From positions 2,356,001 through 2,420,000 of the forward strand of contig NZ_JBDNCH010000002.1 in NCBI RefSeq assembly GCF_039769985.1: a stretch of DNA of 64,000 nucleotides, read 5' to 3'. Every line of letters starts with the position of its first letter. The first letter of the stretch is position 1. This document shows positions 29,239 to 39,293 of the stretch, piece after piece. Under the pieces are notes generated by a model that saw only the letters and a program-made list of their open reading frames with translations, did no database searches and was not told the origin of the DNA. Made by a program: the position numbers and the translations under genes. Source of the stretch: Ponticoccus litoralis (GTDB lineage: Bacteria; Pseudomonadota; Alphaproteobacteria; Rhodobacterales; Rhodobacteraceae).

Positions 29239-29925
29239 TCAGGCGTCCTGCAGGCGTTTCTTCTGCCTGCCGTCGGGGTGGAAGTTGCCCGGCGAGAGCC
29301 AGCGGGTGAAGCGGGCCTTGAGGGCGGGCCATTCGCTGTCGGTGATCGAGAACCACGCGGTGTCGCGGTTGCGGCCCTTGTAGACCAGCGCCTGCCGGAA
29401 GGTGCCTTCGTAGGTGAAGCCGAGGCGTTCGGCGGCCTTGCGGGAGGGCGCGTTGAGGGCGTCGCATTTCCATTCGTGCCGGCGGTAGCCGAGGTCGTCG
29501 AAGACATGGCGCATCAGCAGGAACTGCGCCTCGGTCGCGGCCAGGGTGCCTTGCAGGGCGGGGGCGTAGTGGATGTAGCCGACCTCGATGCTGGCGGCCT
29601 CGGGGTTGATGCGCAGGAGGGAGAGGACGCCCTGCGGGGCGCCCCCGACCAGCAGGCTGTAGAAGAGCGGGTCTTGCGAGGCGGCCTTGGCCTTGGCCCA
29701 GCGGCGGGCCGCGGCCTCGTCCGTCCGGGGCTCGTCGGCGCCGAGATAGGTCCAGCCGGCGGGGTCGGTCATGGCCCTGTAGAGCGCGGGCGCGTGGTCG
29801 GGTGTGAGCGCGCTGAGCGTGACGCTGCGGCCCGTCAGGTCGTCGTGTGGCGGCAGTGGACGGGGCAGGGGCAGGTCGACGGGCAGCCCGATGGGCTGTC
29901 CGTAGGCATTCAGGCGGTGCGCCAC
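29239..29925 (-). CDS. GNAT-family N-acetyltransferase
   Basis: 228 residues from a GTG at 29925, 4 nt beyond the upstream stop; a TTG at 29949 would add eight residues. The N-terminus LNAYGQPIGLPVDLPLPRPLPP and the fold segments SIEVGYIHYAPALQGTLAATEA and RRHEWKCDALNAPSRKAAERLGFTYEG match the RimJ/RimL-like GNAT_3 group that acetylates N-termini or small amines. Substrate unknown. Likely in an operon behind the aminotransferase. Confidence 0.85.
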   Translation of the reverse strand: MAHRLNAYGQPIGLPVDLPLPRPLPPHDDLTGRSVTLSALTPDHAPALYRAMTDPAGWTYLGADEPRTDEAAARRWAKAKAASQDPLFYSLLVGGAPQGVLSLLRINPEAASIEVGYIHYAPALQGTLAATEAQFLLMRHVFDDLGYRRHEWKCDALNAPSRKAAERLGFTYEGTFRQALVYKGRNRDTAWFSITDSEWPALKARFTRWLSPGNFHPDGRQKKRLQDA

Positions 29926-29929
29926 GGTT

Positions 29930-31318
29930 TCAGCCGAAGACGCGGCCAAGGGCGCCGTCCACCGCCGAGACGATCTGGTCGATGTCGTCCTTCGTGGCGA
30001 TCAGCGCGGGCGAGAAGCACAGCGTGTTGTTGTAGCCCGGCACCGAGCGGTTGGTGACGCCCACGATGACGCCCTGCGCCATGCAGTCCGCCGTGACCGC
30101 CTGCGCCTGTGCCTCGGCCACCGGCTTGCGGGTTTCGCGGTCTTCCACCAGTTCGGTGCCGAGGAAGAGGCCCTTGCCGCGCACGTCGCCGATCACCGCG
30201 TGGCGGTCGGCCAGCGCCTGCAGCTGGTCGAGCATGTAGTCGCCCATGGTCGTGGTGTTTTCGAGCAGGCCTTCCTCTTCGATGATGGCCATGTTCTCGA
30301 TGGCCGCCGCCGGGCCCGCCGTGCAGCCGCCGAAGGTCGAGATGTCGCGGAAGTAGCTCATCGGATCGCTGGCGTCGTCCCGGAAGAGGTCGAAGACCCG
30401 TTCCGAGGTGACGCAGCAGGCGATGGCGGCGTAGCCCGAGGCCACGCCCTTGGCCATGGTGACGAAGTCCGGCTCGATGCCGTAGTGCTGGTAGCCGAAC
30501 CAGGTGCCGGTGCGCCCGACGCCGCAGACGACCTCGTCGATGTGCAGCAGGATGTCGTACTTGCGGCAGATCTCCTGCACCTTGGGCCAGTAGTCGTCCG
30601 GCGGGACGATGACGCCGCCGCCTGCGGTCACCGGTTCCGGGCAGAGCGCGCCCACGGTATCGGGGCCTTCGCGCAGGATCACCTGTTCGATCTGGTCGGC
30701 GGCCCATTCGCCGTAGTTCTGGGTCGGCGCGCCCTGATCGGCGGCGCGGTATTCGAGGCAATGCGGCACGCGCACGAAGCCCGGCGCGAAGGGGCCGTAT
30801 TGGGCGTTGCGCTCTTCCTGGCCGCCCGCCGAGAGGCAGCCGATGGTGGTGCCGTGGTAGTCGCGGTCGCGGAAGAGGATCTTGTGTTTCTTGCCGCCGT
30901 AGCGCTTGTGGGCGATCTGGCGGACCATCTTGAAGGCCTTCTCGTTGGCCTCGGACCCCGAGTTGCAATAGTAGACGCGGGAAAGGCCCGGCATCTTGTC
31001 GATCAGCTTTTCGGCGAAGAGCGCGCCGGGGACCGATCCGGCGGCACCGGCGAAGTAGTTCATCCGCAGGAGCTGGTCGTAGACCGCCTTGGCGATGCGC
31101 TCGCGCCCGTAGCCCACGTTGACCGTCCAGACCGCGCCCGAGACCGCGTCGAGATGTTCCTTGCCCGCCTGGTTCCAGACGCGCATGCCCTTGCCCTCGA
31201 CGATGATGTTCGGATCCTTGGTGTCGAAGCCCCTGTGCTGCACGAGGTGGTGCCAGACGTGGGCCTTGTCGGCCTCGACCACGTGAGAAAGATCGTTCTG
31301 CGAATAGGTGCCGTCCAT
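29930..31318 (-). CDS. tpa: Taurine-pyruvate aminotransferase (class III)
   Basis: 462 residues from an ATG behind AGGAGG. The N-terminal DLSHVVEADKAHVWHHLVQH, GKEHLDAVSGAVWTVNVGYGRE, and YYCNSGSEANEKAFKMVRQIAHK with RDRDYHGTTIG match Tpa enzymes that move the amino group of taurine to pyruvate, giving sulfoacetaldehyde and alanine. The PLP lysine lies in MAKGVASGYA and the cofactor Asp in HIDEVVCGVGRTG. Hypotaurine or omega-amino-acid transaminases are close relatives, and no sulfoacetaldehyde enzyme is nearby to settle it. Confidence 0.78.
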   Translation of the reverse strand: MDGTYSQNDLSHVVEADKAHVWHHLVQHRGFDTKDPNIIVEGKGMRVWNQAGKEHLDAVSGAVWTVNVGYGRERIAKAVYDQLLRMNYFAGAAGSVPGALFAEKLIDKMPGLSRVYYCNSGSEANEKAFKMVRQIAHKRYGGKKHKILFRDRDYHGTTIGCLSAGGQEERNAQYGPFAPGFVRVPHCLEYRAADQGAPTQNYGEWAADQIEQVILREGPDTVGALCPEPVTAGGGVIVPPDDYWPKVQEICRKYDILLHIDEVVCGVGRTGTWFGYQHYGIEPDFVTMAKGVASGYAAIACCVTSERVFDLFRDDASDPMSYFRDISTFGGCTAGPAAAIENMAIIEEEGLLENTTTMGDYMLDQLQALADRHAVIGDVRGKGLFLGTELVEDRETRKPVAEAQAQAVTADCMAQGVIVGVTNRSVPGYNNTLCFSPALIATKDDIDQIVSAVDGALGRVFG

Positions 31319-31768
31319 GGTCGCCTCCTGCTGGCCGGTTCGGGGTCTGCCCACACTGAGCCGGATTATTGGGCGACCGGCAAGGGCGGATCAATGGGGG
31401 CGGCGCAGATCGCGGGCCCCGGAACGCGGCTGCCGGCGCGGTGCTTCGGAAAATAACCAGTTATTTCAGGTGCCTGTGTCGGGTGCGACTGGTTGGACAG
31501 CCTCCCGGCGAGATCTTTGCGCCCGGGGGGCGGTTTGGGGAAAAGGCTGATCCCTTGCTGCCTTTTCCTTTGGATCACGCTTGAATGTCCGGCAAAAAGC
31601 CGCGGCGGACCGGTCTCATGGGTGATGGCCGATCATGTGGACCGTCAGCCTGCCGAAGGCGCCGTCCGGGGGCTTCAACGGGGCTGGCGTGGCCATGGGG
31701 GAGAGGCCGCCGAACTGGTGGCTGCGCAGAAGGGGCGCGGGCCTATGCCCCCGGCGCGGGGCCGGGGA
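31319..31768. other. Intergenic region upstream of tpa
   Basis: 450 nt between the tpa start and the stop of the zinc-ribbon gene. It contains an AT-rich palindrome at 31451-31466 but no convincing gene in any frame. Confidence 0.5.
31451..31466. promoter_or_regulatory. Palindromic operator candidate upstream of tpa
   Basis: AAATAAC-CA-GTTATTT: perfect 7-bp arms with a 2-nt centre, standing out as AT-rich inside GC-rich DNA, 133 nt before the tpa ATG. The size and symmetry suit a GntR-type dimer, but no regulator gene is adjacent. Confidence 0.45.
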
Positions 31769-32696
31769 TCAGTTGCCTTCCGGTGCGGGCTCTGCCGGGG
31801 GCATGGTTTCCGGCGCTGTGGTTTCGGGCGCCTCGGTCTGGGCCTCGGAGCTGAGGGAATCCAGCGTGGTCAGCAGCGCGGTGACCTGCGCGTCCAGCCA
31901 GGCGCGGGCCTGGTCGACCGCCGTCACGTAGCTGTCGAGCAGCGGCGCAAGGGCGGGGACCCTGTCGGCAAGGCCGAGGGCGAAGGCATAGAGCGCCACC
32001 GCGCCGCCGACCAGCACCACCATGGTCAGGAAGCCCTTGCCGAAGCCGCCGCCATGGCGCGCCGCCTCGGCGTCCCGGCGCGCGGTTTCGTCCTTGGCGC
32101 TGTCCACGACGCGCGTTTCGGCGCCATTGCTGCGCAGCGACTGGTTGATCTCGTCCACATCGGGCAGCAGGTCGCGGCGCGATCCTGCGGCGGCGGCGGC
32201 CGCTGCGGCCATGGCCGTGCCCTCGGGGTCTGCCTTGTCCGGGGGCGGGGCCGCGGGCGGGGCGGCGTCGTCAGAGCCGCGCATCTTCGCCATGCGCTCG
32301 CGCGCCTGCCGCGCCCGCCGGGCCTGTTCGTCCTCGTCGGGTTCGGTCAGGCCCAGATCGGGCTGGCTTTCGAGCGTTTCGGCAGAGCGCCGCCGGTCCT
32401 CGTACTCGCGTTCCTCGCGGAAGATCTCGGCGATCTCGGGGTCGAGGCGGCGTTGCGGGTCCGGCGCGCCGACCGGGGGCGCGGGCGGCGGACCGTCTTC
32501 GTCCTCGTCCTCGGGTTCCCAGTGCGGGATCGGGGATGGGCCGTTGCAGATCCTCCGCCAGGTCGGCATCCTCGTCCGGGTGGCGCTGGAACCAGGTGTG
32601 ACCGCAATTCGAACATTGCACGTCGCGCCCGGCCTCGGGGATCACATCCACCGGTACATCGTACTGCGCACCACAATTGGGGCAAATCAGCCGCAT
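31769..32696 (-). CDS. Zinc-ribbon (MJ0042-type) membrane protein, one frameshift
   Basis: Corrected length is 308 residues. The N-terminus MRLICPNCGAQYDVP with VQCSNCGHTWFQ is the four-cysteine MJ0042 zinc ribbon. A long acidic, Pro-rich, probably disordered middle follows. One membrane segment near residue 240 (GFLTMVVLVGGAVALYAFALGL) precedes a C-terminal tail ending in Glu/Pro/Ala. The frame breaks at 32525: the sense strand reads cccgcactggg where cccgcctggg restores PAWEPED, an extra base in CCTGG. Function unknown. Divergent from ftsE, a position conserved in related genomes as I recall. Confidence 0.75.
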
Positions 32697-32855
32697 CCTG
32701 CTCGGTCCTCCGAAACGCCGTTCCTTGAGCGTCCTGCTTGACCATATGGTGTATGGCTGATTGGGAAAAGTCCATGCCCCTTCATCGCCTTGCGTTGCAT
32801 GATCCGCGAGGCTCGGGCAAAACGGGGCGACACGGCATCAGGGGGCAAAGCCGAC

Positions 32856-33533
32856 GTGATAGAGCTGGACAACGTGGCTTATTCCTACAGCGGCGACGCG
32901 CTTCTGACCGATATGTCGTTGCACCTTGCACCGGGGGCCTTTCATTTCCTCACCGGGCCGTCGGGGGCGGGCAAGACCACCTTCCTGAAACTGTGCTACG
33001 GCGCGCTGAAGCCGACCGAGGGCAGCATCCGCCTGTTCGGAGAGGACGTGCACAGCATGTCCCGCGACGCCATCGCCCTGACCCGGCGGCGGATCGGCGT
33101 GGTGCACGAGGACTGCCAGTTCCTCGATCACCTGCCGGTGGCCGAGAACGTGGCCCTGCCGCTGACCGTCTCGGGGCAGGCCTCCCCGGCGCAGACCGAC
33201 AACCTGAACGAGCTGATGAGCTGGGTCGGGCTGACCGGCAAGTTCAACGCCCGCCCGCCAGAGCTGTCGGGCGGCGAGCGGCAGCGCGCGGCGCTGGCCC
33301 GGGCGCTGATCCTGTCGCCGGATGTGATCCTTGCGGACGAGCCCACCGGCAACGTCGACTGGGAGATGTCGCAGCGCCTCTTGCGCCTGCTGGTGGAGCT
33401 GAACCGCATGGGCAAGACGGTGATGATCGCGACCCACGACCTGATGCTGATCCGCGCGGCCAAGTCGATGGTCCCGGCGCGCAACCTGCGCATCGCCAAC
33501 CGGACGCTGATCGCGGCGGGGGCGGACCTGTGA
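32856..33533 (+). CDS. ftsE: Cell division ATP-binding protein FtsE
   Basis: 225 residues from a GTG (VIELDNVAYSYSG), the usual FtsE N-terminus; upstream in-frame ATGs would add unrelated residues. Walker A GPSGAGKTT, signature LSGGERQRAALARAL, Walker B VILADEPTGNVD and the switch His in MIATHDL are intact. FtsE powers the FtsX membrane partner to activate peptidoglycan hydrolases at the septum. Its stop overlaps the ftsX start (GTGA). Confidence 0.92.
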   Translation: MIELDNVAYSYSGDALLTDMSLHLAPGAFHFLTGPSGAGKTTFLKLCYGALKPTEGSIRLFGEDVHSMSRDAIALTRRRIGVVHEDCQFLDHLPVAENVALPLTVSGQASPAQTDNLNELMSWVGLTGKFNARPPELSGGERQRAALARALILSPDVILADEPTGNVDWEMSQRLLRLLVELNRMGKTVMIATHDLMLIRAAKSMVPARNLRIANRTLIAAGADL

Positions 33534-34438
33534 AGGCATTGATTCTGGACACCCTGCGCGGGCTGATGCGTGGCGATGCGGCGGCGGACCGGGTGGTGCC
33601 GCCCTCGGGCTTCACCGTGTGGCTGACGCTCTTCACCTCGGCGGCCATGGCCTTTCTGACGATCTTCGCGCTGGCGCTTGCGCTGGCCTCGGGGCGGTTG
33701 GCCTATACCTGGGGCGAGGAGCTGGCGCGCGCCTCGACGATCCGCATCTCGGCGCCGCCGGGGCAGGCCGAGGCGCAGAGCGCCGCCGCGCTCCGGGTTC
33801 TGGCGCAGACGCCGGGGGTGGCCTCGGCCCGGGCGCTGTCGGACGACGAGCAGCGCGCCCTGCTGGAGCCCTGGTTCGGCCCCGACCTGCCGCTGGAAAG
33901 CCTGCCGGTGCCGCGCCTGATCGAGATCGTCGAGGAAGACGACGGCTTCGACGCCGAGGGGCTGCGCCTGCGGCTTCAGGCCGAGGCACCCGGTGCGGTG
34001 CTGGACGAACACACGCGCTGGCGCCGCCCGCTGGTGGCGGCGGCGGGGCGGCTGAAGCTGCTGGGCTGGGTCTCGATCCTGCTGATCGGCGCGGCAACCG
34101 GGGCCATGGTGACGCTGGCGGCCAATGCGGCGCTGGCGGCCAATGCGCAGGTCATCGCGGTGCTGCGGCTGGTCGGCGCGACCGACAGCTACATCGCGCG
34201 CGCCTTCGTGCGGCGGTTCACCCTGCGGACCTTGATCGGCGCGGCCCTGGGCAGCCTTGCCGGACTGGTGGCGATCCTGCTGATGCCCGCCGCCGGAGAG
34301 ACCGGCGGCTTTCTCACCGGCCTGCGGTTCCAGGGCCTGCAATGGGTTCTGCCGCTGCTGGTGCCGCCGCTGGCGGCGCTGGTGGCGCTGGGGGCGACGT
34401 GGATGGCCGCGCGCCGCGTGCTGGAAAGGCTGGCCTGA
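33530..34438 (+). CDS. ftsX: Cell division protein FtsX
   Basis: 302 residues from a GTG overlapping ftsE. Topology is typical: a first membrane helix (VWLTLFTSAAMAFLTIFALALALAS), a periplasmic domain of about 100 residues, and three C-terminal helices (LKLLGWVSILLIGAATGAMVTLAANAAL, AALGSLAGLVAILLMPA, WVLPLLVPPLAALVALGATWMAA). It has the mechanotransmission segment IAVLRLVGATDSYIARAFVRR common to FtsX/MacB permeases. It overlaps plsC by one base. Confidence 0.9.
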   Translation: MKALILDTLRGLMRGDAAADRVVPPSGFTVWLTLFTSAAMAFLTIFALALALASGRLAYTWGEELARASTIRISAPPGQAEAQSAAALRVLAQTPGVASARALSDDEQRALLEPWFGPDLPLESLPVPRLIEIVEEDDGFDAEGLRLRLQAEAPGAVLDEHTRWRRPLVAAAGRLKLLGWVSILLIGAATGAMVTLAANAALAANAQVIAVLRLVGATDSYIARAFVRRFTLRTLIGAALGSLAGLVAILLMPAAGETGGFLTGLRFQGLQWVLPLLVPPLAALVALGATWMAARRVLERLA

Positions 34439-35169
34439 TGCGCTGGGTACTGTCGCTGATCTTCGTCGTCCAGATGTACGCCATGATGGCGATCCTGGGG
34501 ATCCTCTTCCTGCCCTGGGCGCTGTTCTCGGCGCGCGGCGCGCGCGCCGCCTGCAAGACCTATTGCGTCTGGGTGCGCTTCACCGCGCGGGTGCTTTGCG
34601 GCCTGCGGACGGAACTGCGCGGCGAGGTGCCGACCGGAGAGGTGCTGATCGCGGCAAAGCATCAGTCCTTCCTCGATATCATCCTGATTTTCTCGGTCGT
34701 GCCGGCGGGCAAGTTCATCATGAAGCGCGAATTGATGTACGCGCCGGTGATCGGACAATACGCGCTGAAGATCGGCTGCGTCCCGGTGGAACGCGGCAAG
34801 CGCGGGCAGGCCATCGCCAAGATGCTGCGCGACGTCGAGCAGGGGGCGGCCGAGCCCGGGCAGCTGATCATCTACCCGCAGGGCTCGCGCATCGCACCCG
34901 GCGTGCGGGCGCCGTTCAAGGTCGGCGCCGCGCTGCTTTATGAACAGACCGGACAGACCTGCGTGCCTGCGGCGACCAACGTGGGCCTGTTCTGGCCGCG
35001 CAAGGGCATCCTGCGCAAACCGGGCCTTGCGGTGGTCGAGTTCCTGCCGCCGATCGCGCCGGGGCTGGACCGCGAGACCTTCCTGAAGCGGCTGGAACAG
35101 GAGGTCGAGACGGCGTCCAATGCGCTGATGCTGGAGGCGGGCTTCGACGTGGAGAAGGACCTGGCCTGA
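34438..35169 (+). CDS. plsC: 1-acyl-sn-glycerol-3-phosphate acyltransferase
   Basis: 243 residues. An N-terminal membrane segment precedes the acyltransferase motifs: block I KHQSFLD (His and Asp four residues apart), block II GKFIMKRELMYAP, block III IIYPQGSR and block IV CVPAATNVGLFW. It converts lysophosphatidate to phosphatidate. Block III has Gln where most PlsC proteins have Glu (PEGTR). ATG overlaps the ftsX stop as TGATG, so ftsE-ftsX-plsC is one unit. Confidence 0.88.
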   Translation: MRWVLSLIFVVQMYAMMAILGILFLPWALFSARGARAACKTYCVWVRFTARVLCGLRTELRGEVPTGEVLIAAKHQSFLDIILIFSVVPAGKFIMKRELMYAPVIGQYALKIGCVPVERGKRGQAIAKMLRDVEQGAAEPGQLIIYPQGSRIAPGVRAPFKVGAALLYEQTGQTCVPAATNVGLFWPRKGILRKPGLAVVEFLPPIAPGLDRETFLKRLEQEVETASNALMLEAGFDVEKDLA

Positions 35170-35267
35170 GGCCTGTCCCGCGCCTGCGGGCATGACGGCG
35201 GTCCGCCGCTCTTTCCTGCGGAAAATCGCCCCGCCCACCGTCCCACGGACCGTCCCGCGGACCGGCG

Positions 35268-35330
35268 CGTAGACCGGCGCGTAGACCATGAAAAACGGCC
35301 CCCTGATGCCTGTCAGGGGGCCGTTTTCCT
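35268..35330. terminator. Short direct repeat and bidirectional terminator between plsC and lpdA
   Basis: Two tandem copies of ccggcgcgtaga (35263-35286) lead into a 15-bp perfect stem, aaaacggccccctga / tcagggggccgtttt (35292-35325), with a short loop. Runs of A and T on both sides let it serve both convergent genes. Confidence 0.8.
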
Positions 35331-35348
35331 TCGTGAACAGGGGGGCGA

Positions 35349-36750
<1,402 letters not shown>

Positions 36751-36816
36751 GTTCAGTCTCCTGTCAGTCTTTGGGGCTGGCCGTGGAGGGGGCTCTGCCC
36801 CCGCTCCTGCGGAGCC

Positions 36817-36842
36817 CCCGGGATATTTCAGGACAGAAGAAG
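36817..36842 (+). repeat. Intergenic element, copy G
   Basis: cccgggATATTTCAGGACAGAAGAAG, in the gap between the lpdA start and the MAPEG stop, preceded by a ggggctctgcccc dyad. Confidence 0.6.
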
Positions 36843-36869
36843 CGGGGGCTGCCTTCTGTCCGGTGCGGG

Positions 36870-37259
36870 TCATATCAGGGCGAGGATCAGCAGCGCCACG
36901 GTGGCGCCGAAGCCCGGGGCCCAGATCAGCGAGCGCCAGGGCGTCCAGCCCAGCAGGTAGGCGGGCAGGTAGAGCAGCCGCGCGGCGAGGTAGAGGGCGG
37001 CGAGCATCGCCGTGGTGTCGCCGGTCTTGTCGGCATAGGTGAGGGTCAGCGTGGCGATGGCGAAGAGGATCAGCCCCTCGAAGTGGTTGGTCATGGCACG
37101 CTGCGCCCGGCCCGCGATGCCGGTCAGCTGGCGTGGCGTGTCGCGCGGCGAGGCGGCGTATTTCGGGCCGACCTGCCTTTGCGCGGTGACCGAGTAGAGG
37201 GCGAAATGCACGACCTGCCAGAGGGCGGCGAGGGTGAGGATGGTGAGTTCGGGCGTCAT
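36870..37259 (-). CDS. MAPEG-family membrane protein
   Basis: 129 residues from the ATG at 37259. Four membrane helices: TILTLAALWQVVHFALYSV, then FEGLILFAIATLTLTYA, TTAMLAALYLAARLLYLPAYLLG and SLIWAPGFGATVALLILALI. The conserved RAQRAMTNHFEGL and ARLLYLPAYLLG motifs place it in MAPEG (glutathione/eicosanoid-related integral membrane proteins). Catalytic role in bacteria is mostly unproven. It lies inside the TCA cluster without an evident metabolic link. Confidence 0.85.
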   Translation of the reverse strand: MTPELTILTLAALWQVVHFALYSVTAQRQVGPKYAASPRDTPRQLTGIAGRAQRAMTNHFEGLILFAIATLTLTYADKTGDTTAMLAALYLAARLLYLPAYLLGWTPWRSLIWAPGFGATVALLILALI

Positions 37260-37335
37260 GGGCGGCGTGCTGCCTCCGGTGCTTGCGGGCGGCCTGCGTT
37301 GTCGGGGCGGGGCGTCCGGGGCGGGGGCAGGCGGG

Positions 37336-37566
37336 TCATGCGGTTTCCAGCAGGTGGGCGGCACCGGGCGGGTGGCCGAGCGCGGCCTCTTTCGAGAGCC
37401 AGTCCTGCGCCTTGCCCCTGTCGTTGACGGAAAACAGCGCCCAGCGGGCGGCGCCCTCGGTCCAGAGTTGCAGCAGCGTCAGCCCGGCCTGACCGCGCGC
37501 CTCGGCATCGGCGTCGAAGGCGGATTGGTCGAAGCTGTCGTATCTGAGAAGCAGTTGCGTGGTCAT
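37336..37566 (-). CDS. Conserved small hypothetical protein
   Basis: 76 residues starting MTTQLLLRYDSFDQSAFDADAEARG, then LTLLQLWTEGAARWALFSVNDRGKAQDWLSKEAAL. It appears to be a compact alpha/beta protein without membrane segments or Cys. I do not recognise a named family. It lies between the MAPEG gene and sucB on the same strand. The amino-acid composition is globular, unlike shadow frames in this GC-rich DNA. Confidence 0.6.
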   Translation of the reverse strand: MTTQLLLRYDSFDQSAFDADAEARGQAGLTLLQLWTEGAARWALFSVNDRGKAQDWLSKEAALGHPPGAAHLLETA

Positions 37567-37703
37567 GCGGCCTCCAGTGCCCGGGCGATCCATGAAGCGC
37601 GGGCCTTGAAGGTCAGCCCGCGGGCGGAGGGGGCTTCCGCCCGGCATCGGGTTGGCGGGCGCATCGCGACGCGCCCGCCATCGGGTGGGTGTTCAACCCG
37701 CCA

Positions 37704-39246
37704 TTACAGGTCCATCAGCAGGCGGCGCGGATCTTCCAGCGCCTCTTTCACGCGCACCAGGAAGGTCACGGCGCCCTTGCCGTCGACGATGCGGTGGTCG
37801 TAGCTGAGGGCGAGGTACATCATCGGGCGGATCTTGATCTCGCCGTTGACCACCATGGGCCGGTCCTGGATCTTGTGCATGCCGAGGATGCCCGACTGCG
37901 GCGGGTTCAGGATCGGCGAGGACATCAGCGAACCGTAGACGCCACCGTTCGAGATGGTGAAGGTGCCGCCCTGCATTTCAGCCATGGACAGCTTGCCGTC
38001 GCGGGCGCGCTTGCCCTTCTCGGCGATGGCCTTCTCGATCTCGGCAAAGGACATCTGGTCGGCGTCCCGGATCACCGGCACAACCAGACCCTGCGGCGTG
38101 CCCGCCGCGATGCCCATGTGCACGAAGTTCTTGAAGACGATGTCGGTGCCGTCGATCTCTGCGTTGACCTCGGGGACCTCCTTCAGCGCGTGGCAGCAGG
38201 CCTTGGTGAAGAAGGACATGAAGCCCAGTTTCACGCCGTGCTTCTTCTCGAACAGCTCCTTGTATTCCTTCCGCAGAGCCATCGTCTCCGTCATGTCCAC
38301 CTCGTTGTAGGTGGTCAGGATCGCGGCGGTGTTCTGCGCGTCCTTCAGGCGGCGGGCGATGGTCTGGCGCAGGCGGGTCATCTTGACCCGTTCCTCGCGG
38401 GCGGCGTCATCCGCCGGGACCGGAGCGCGCGGGGCCGGAGCGGGCGCGGCGCTGGTGGTGGAGGACTTGGCGGCGGCCACGGCGGCGGCGACGTCGGCCT
38501 TGGTGGCGCGACCGTCCTTGCCGGTGCCGGTGACGTCCGCGCGCTTCACGCCGGCCTCGGCCATGGCCTTTTCAGCCGCCGGGCCGTCCTTGATGTCCTT
38601 GCCGGGGCCGCCATTGCCGGCGGGCGGCGTGGCATATTGCGTCCCGGCGGGGGCGCTTTCGGTCCTGGCGGGCGCGGCAGAGGCGCCGCCCCCGGAAGAG
38701 ATCACCGCCAGCCCGGCGTCGGCCTGCACGGTGTCGCCCTCGTTCGCGACGATCTCGGTCAGGGTGCCCGAGGCGGGCGCCGGAACCTCGACAGAGACCT
38801 TGTCGGTTTCCAGCTCGCAGAGCATCTCGTCCTGCGCGACCGTGTCGCCGACCTTCTTGAACCAGGTCGAGACCGTCGCCTCGGAGACGGACTCGCCCAG
38901 CGTGGGGACCATCACGTCGACGGTGCTGCCGCCATTGGCGGGCGTCAGCCCGGCCTCTTCGGTCTGGCTGTTCTCGGCGCGGGGTTGCGGGGTCTCGGGG
39001 CCCGCATCGTCGGCGAGCCGCGATATTGGCCAGCAGCGCGTCGACGCCCACGGTGTCGCCTTCCTGCGCGACGATGTCGGCCAGCGTGCCGGACACGGGC
39101 GAGGGCACCTCGACGGTCACCTTGTCGGTTTCCAGCTCGCACAACATCTCGTCCACGGCGACCTTGTCGCCGGGCTTCTTGAACCAGGTGGCCACGGTGG
39201 CCTCGGTCACGGATTCCCCGAGCGTGGGGACTCGAACTTCGGTCAT
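37704..39246 (-). CDS. sucB: Dihydrolipoyllysine-residue succinyltransferase (E2) with two lipoyl domains, one frameshift
   Basis: Corrected length is 513 residues. Two lipoyl domains in tandem each carry ELETDK with the lipoylated Lys (about residues 1-75 and 110-185). The E3-binding domain (AMAEAGVKRADVTGTGKDGRATKADV) and the catalytic domain follow, ending with SYDHRIVDGKGAVTFL. Two lipoyl domains are more than the single one in E. coli and are usual in this family. The frame breaks at 39016, where the sense strand reads gcggctcgcc for gcggccgcc (CGGCCG), between the lipoyl domains. Confidence 0.93.
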
Positions 39247-39293
39247 GATTTACTTCCCTTTTACTTGCCCTGCCGCTTGCGCTGCCTTGGGGC

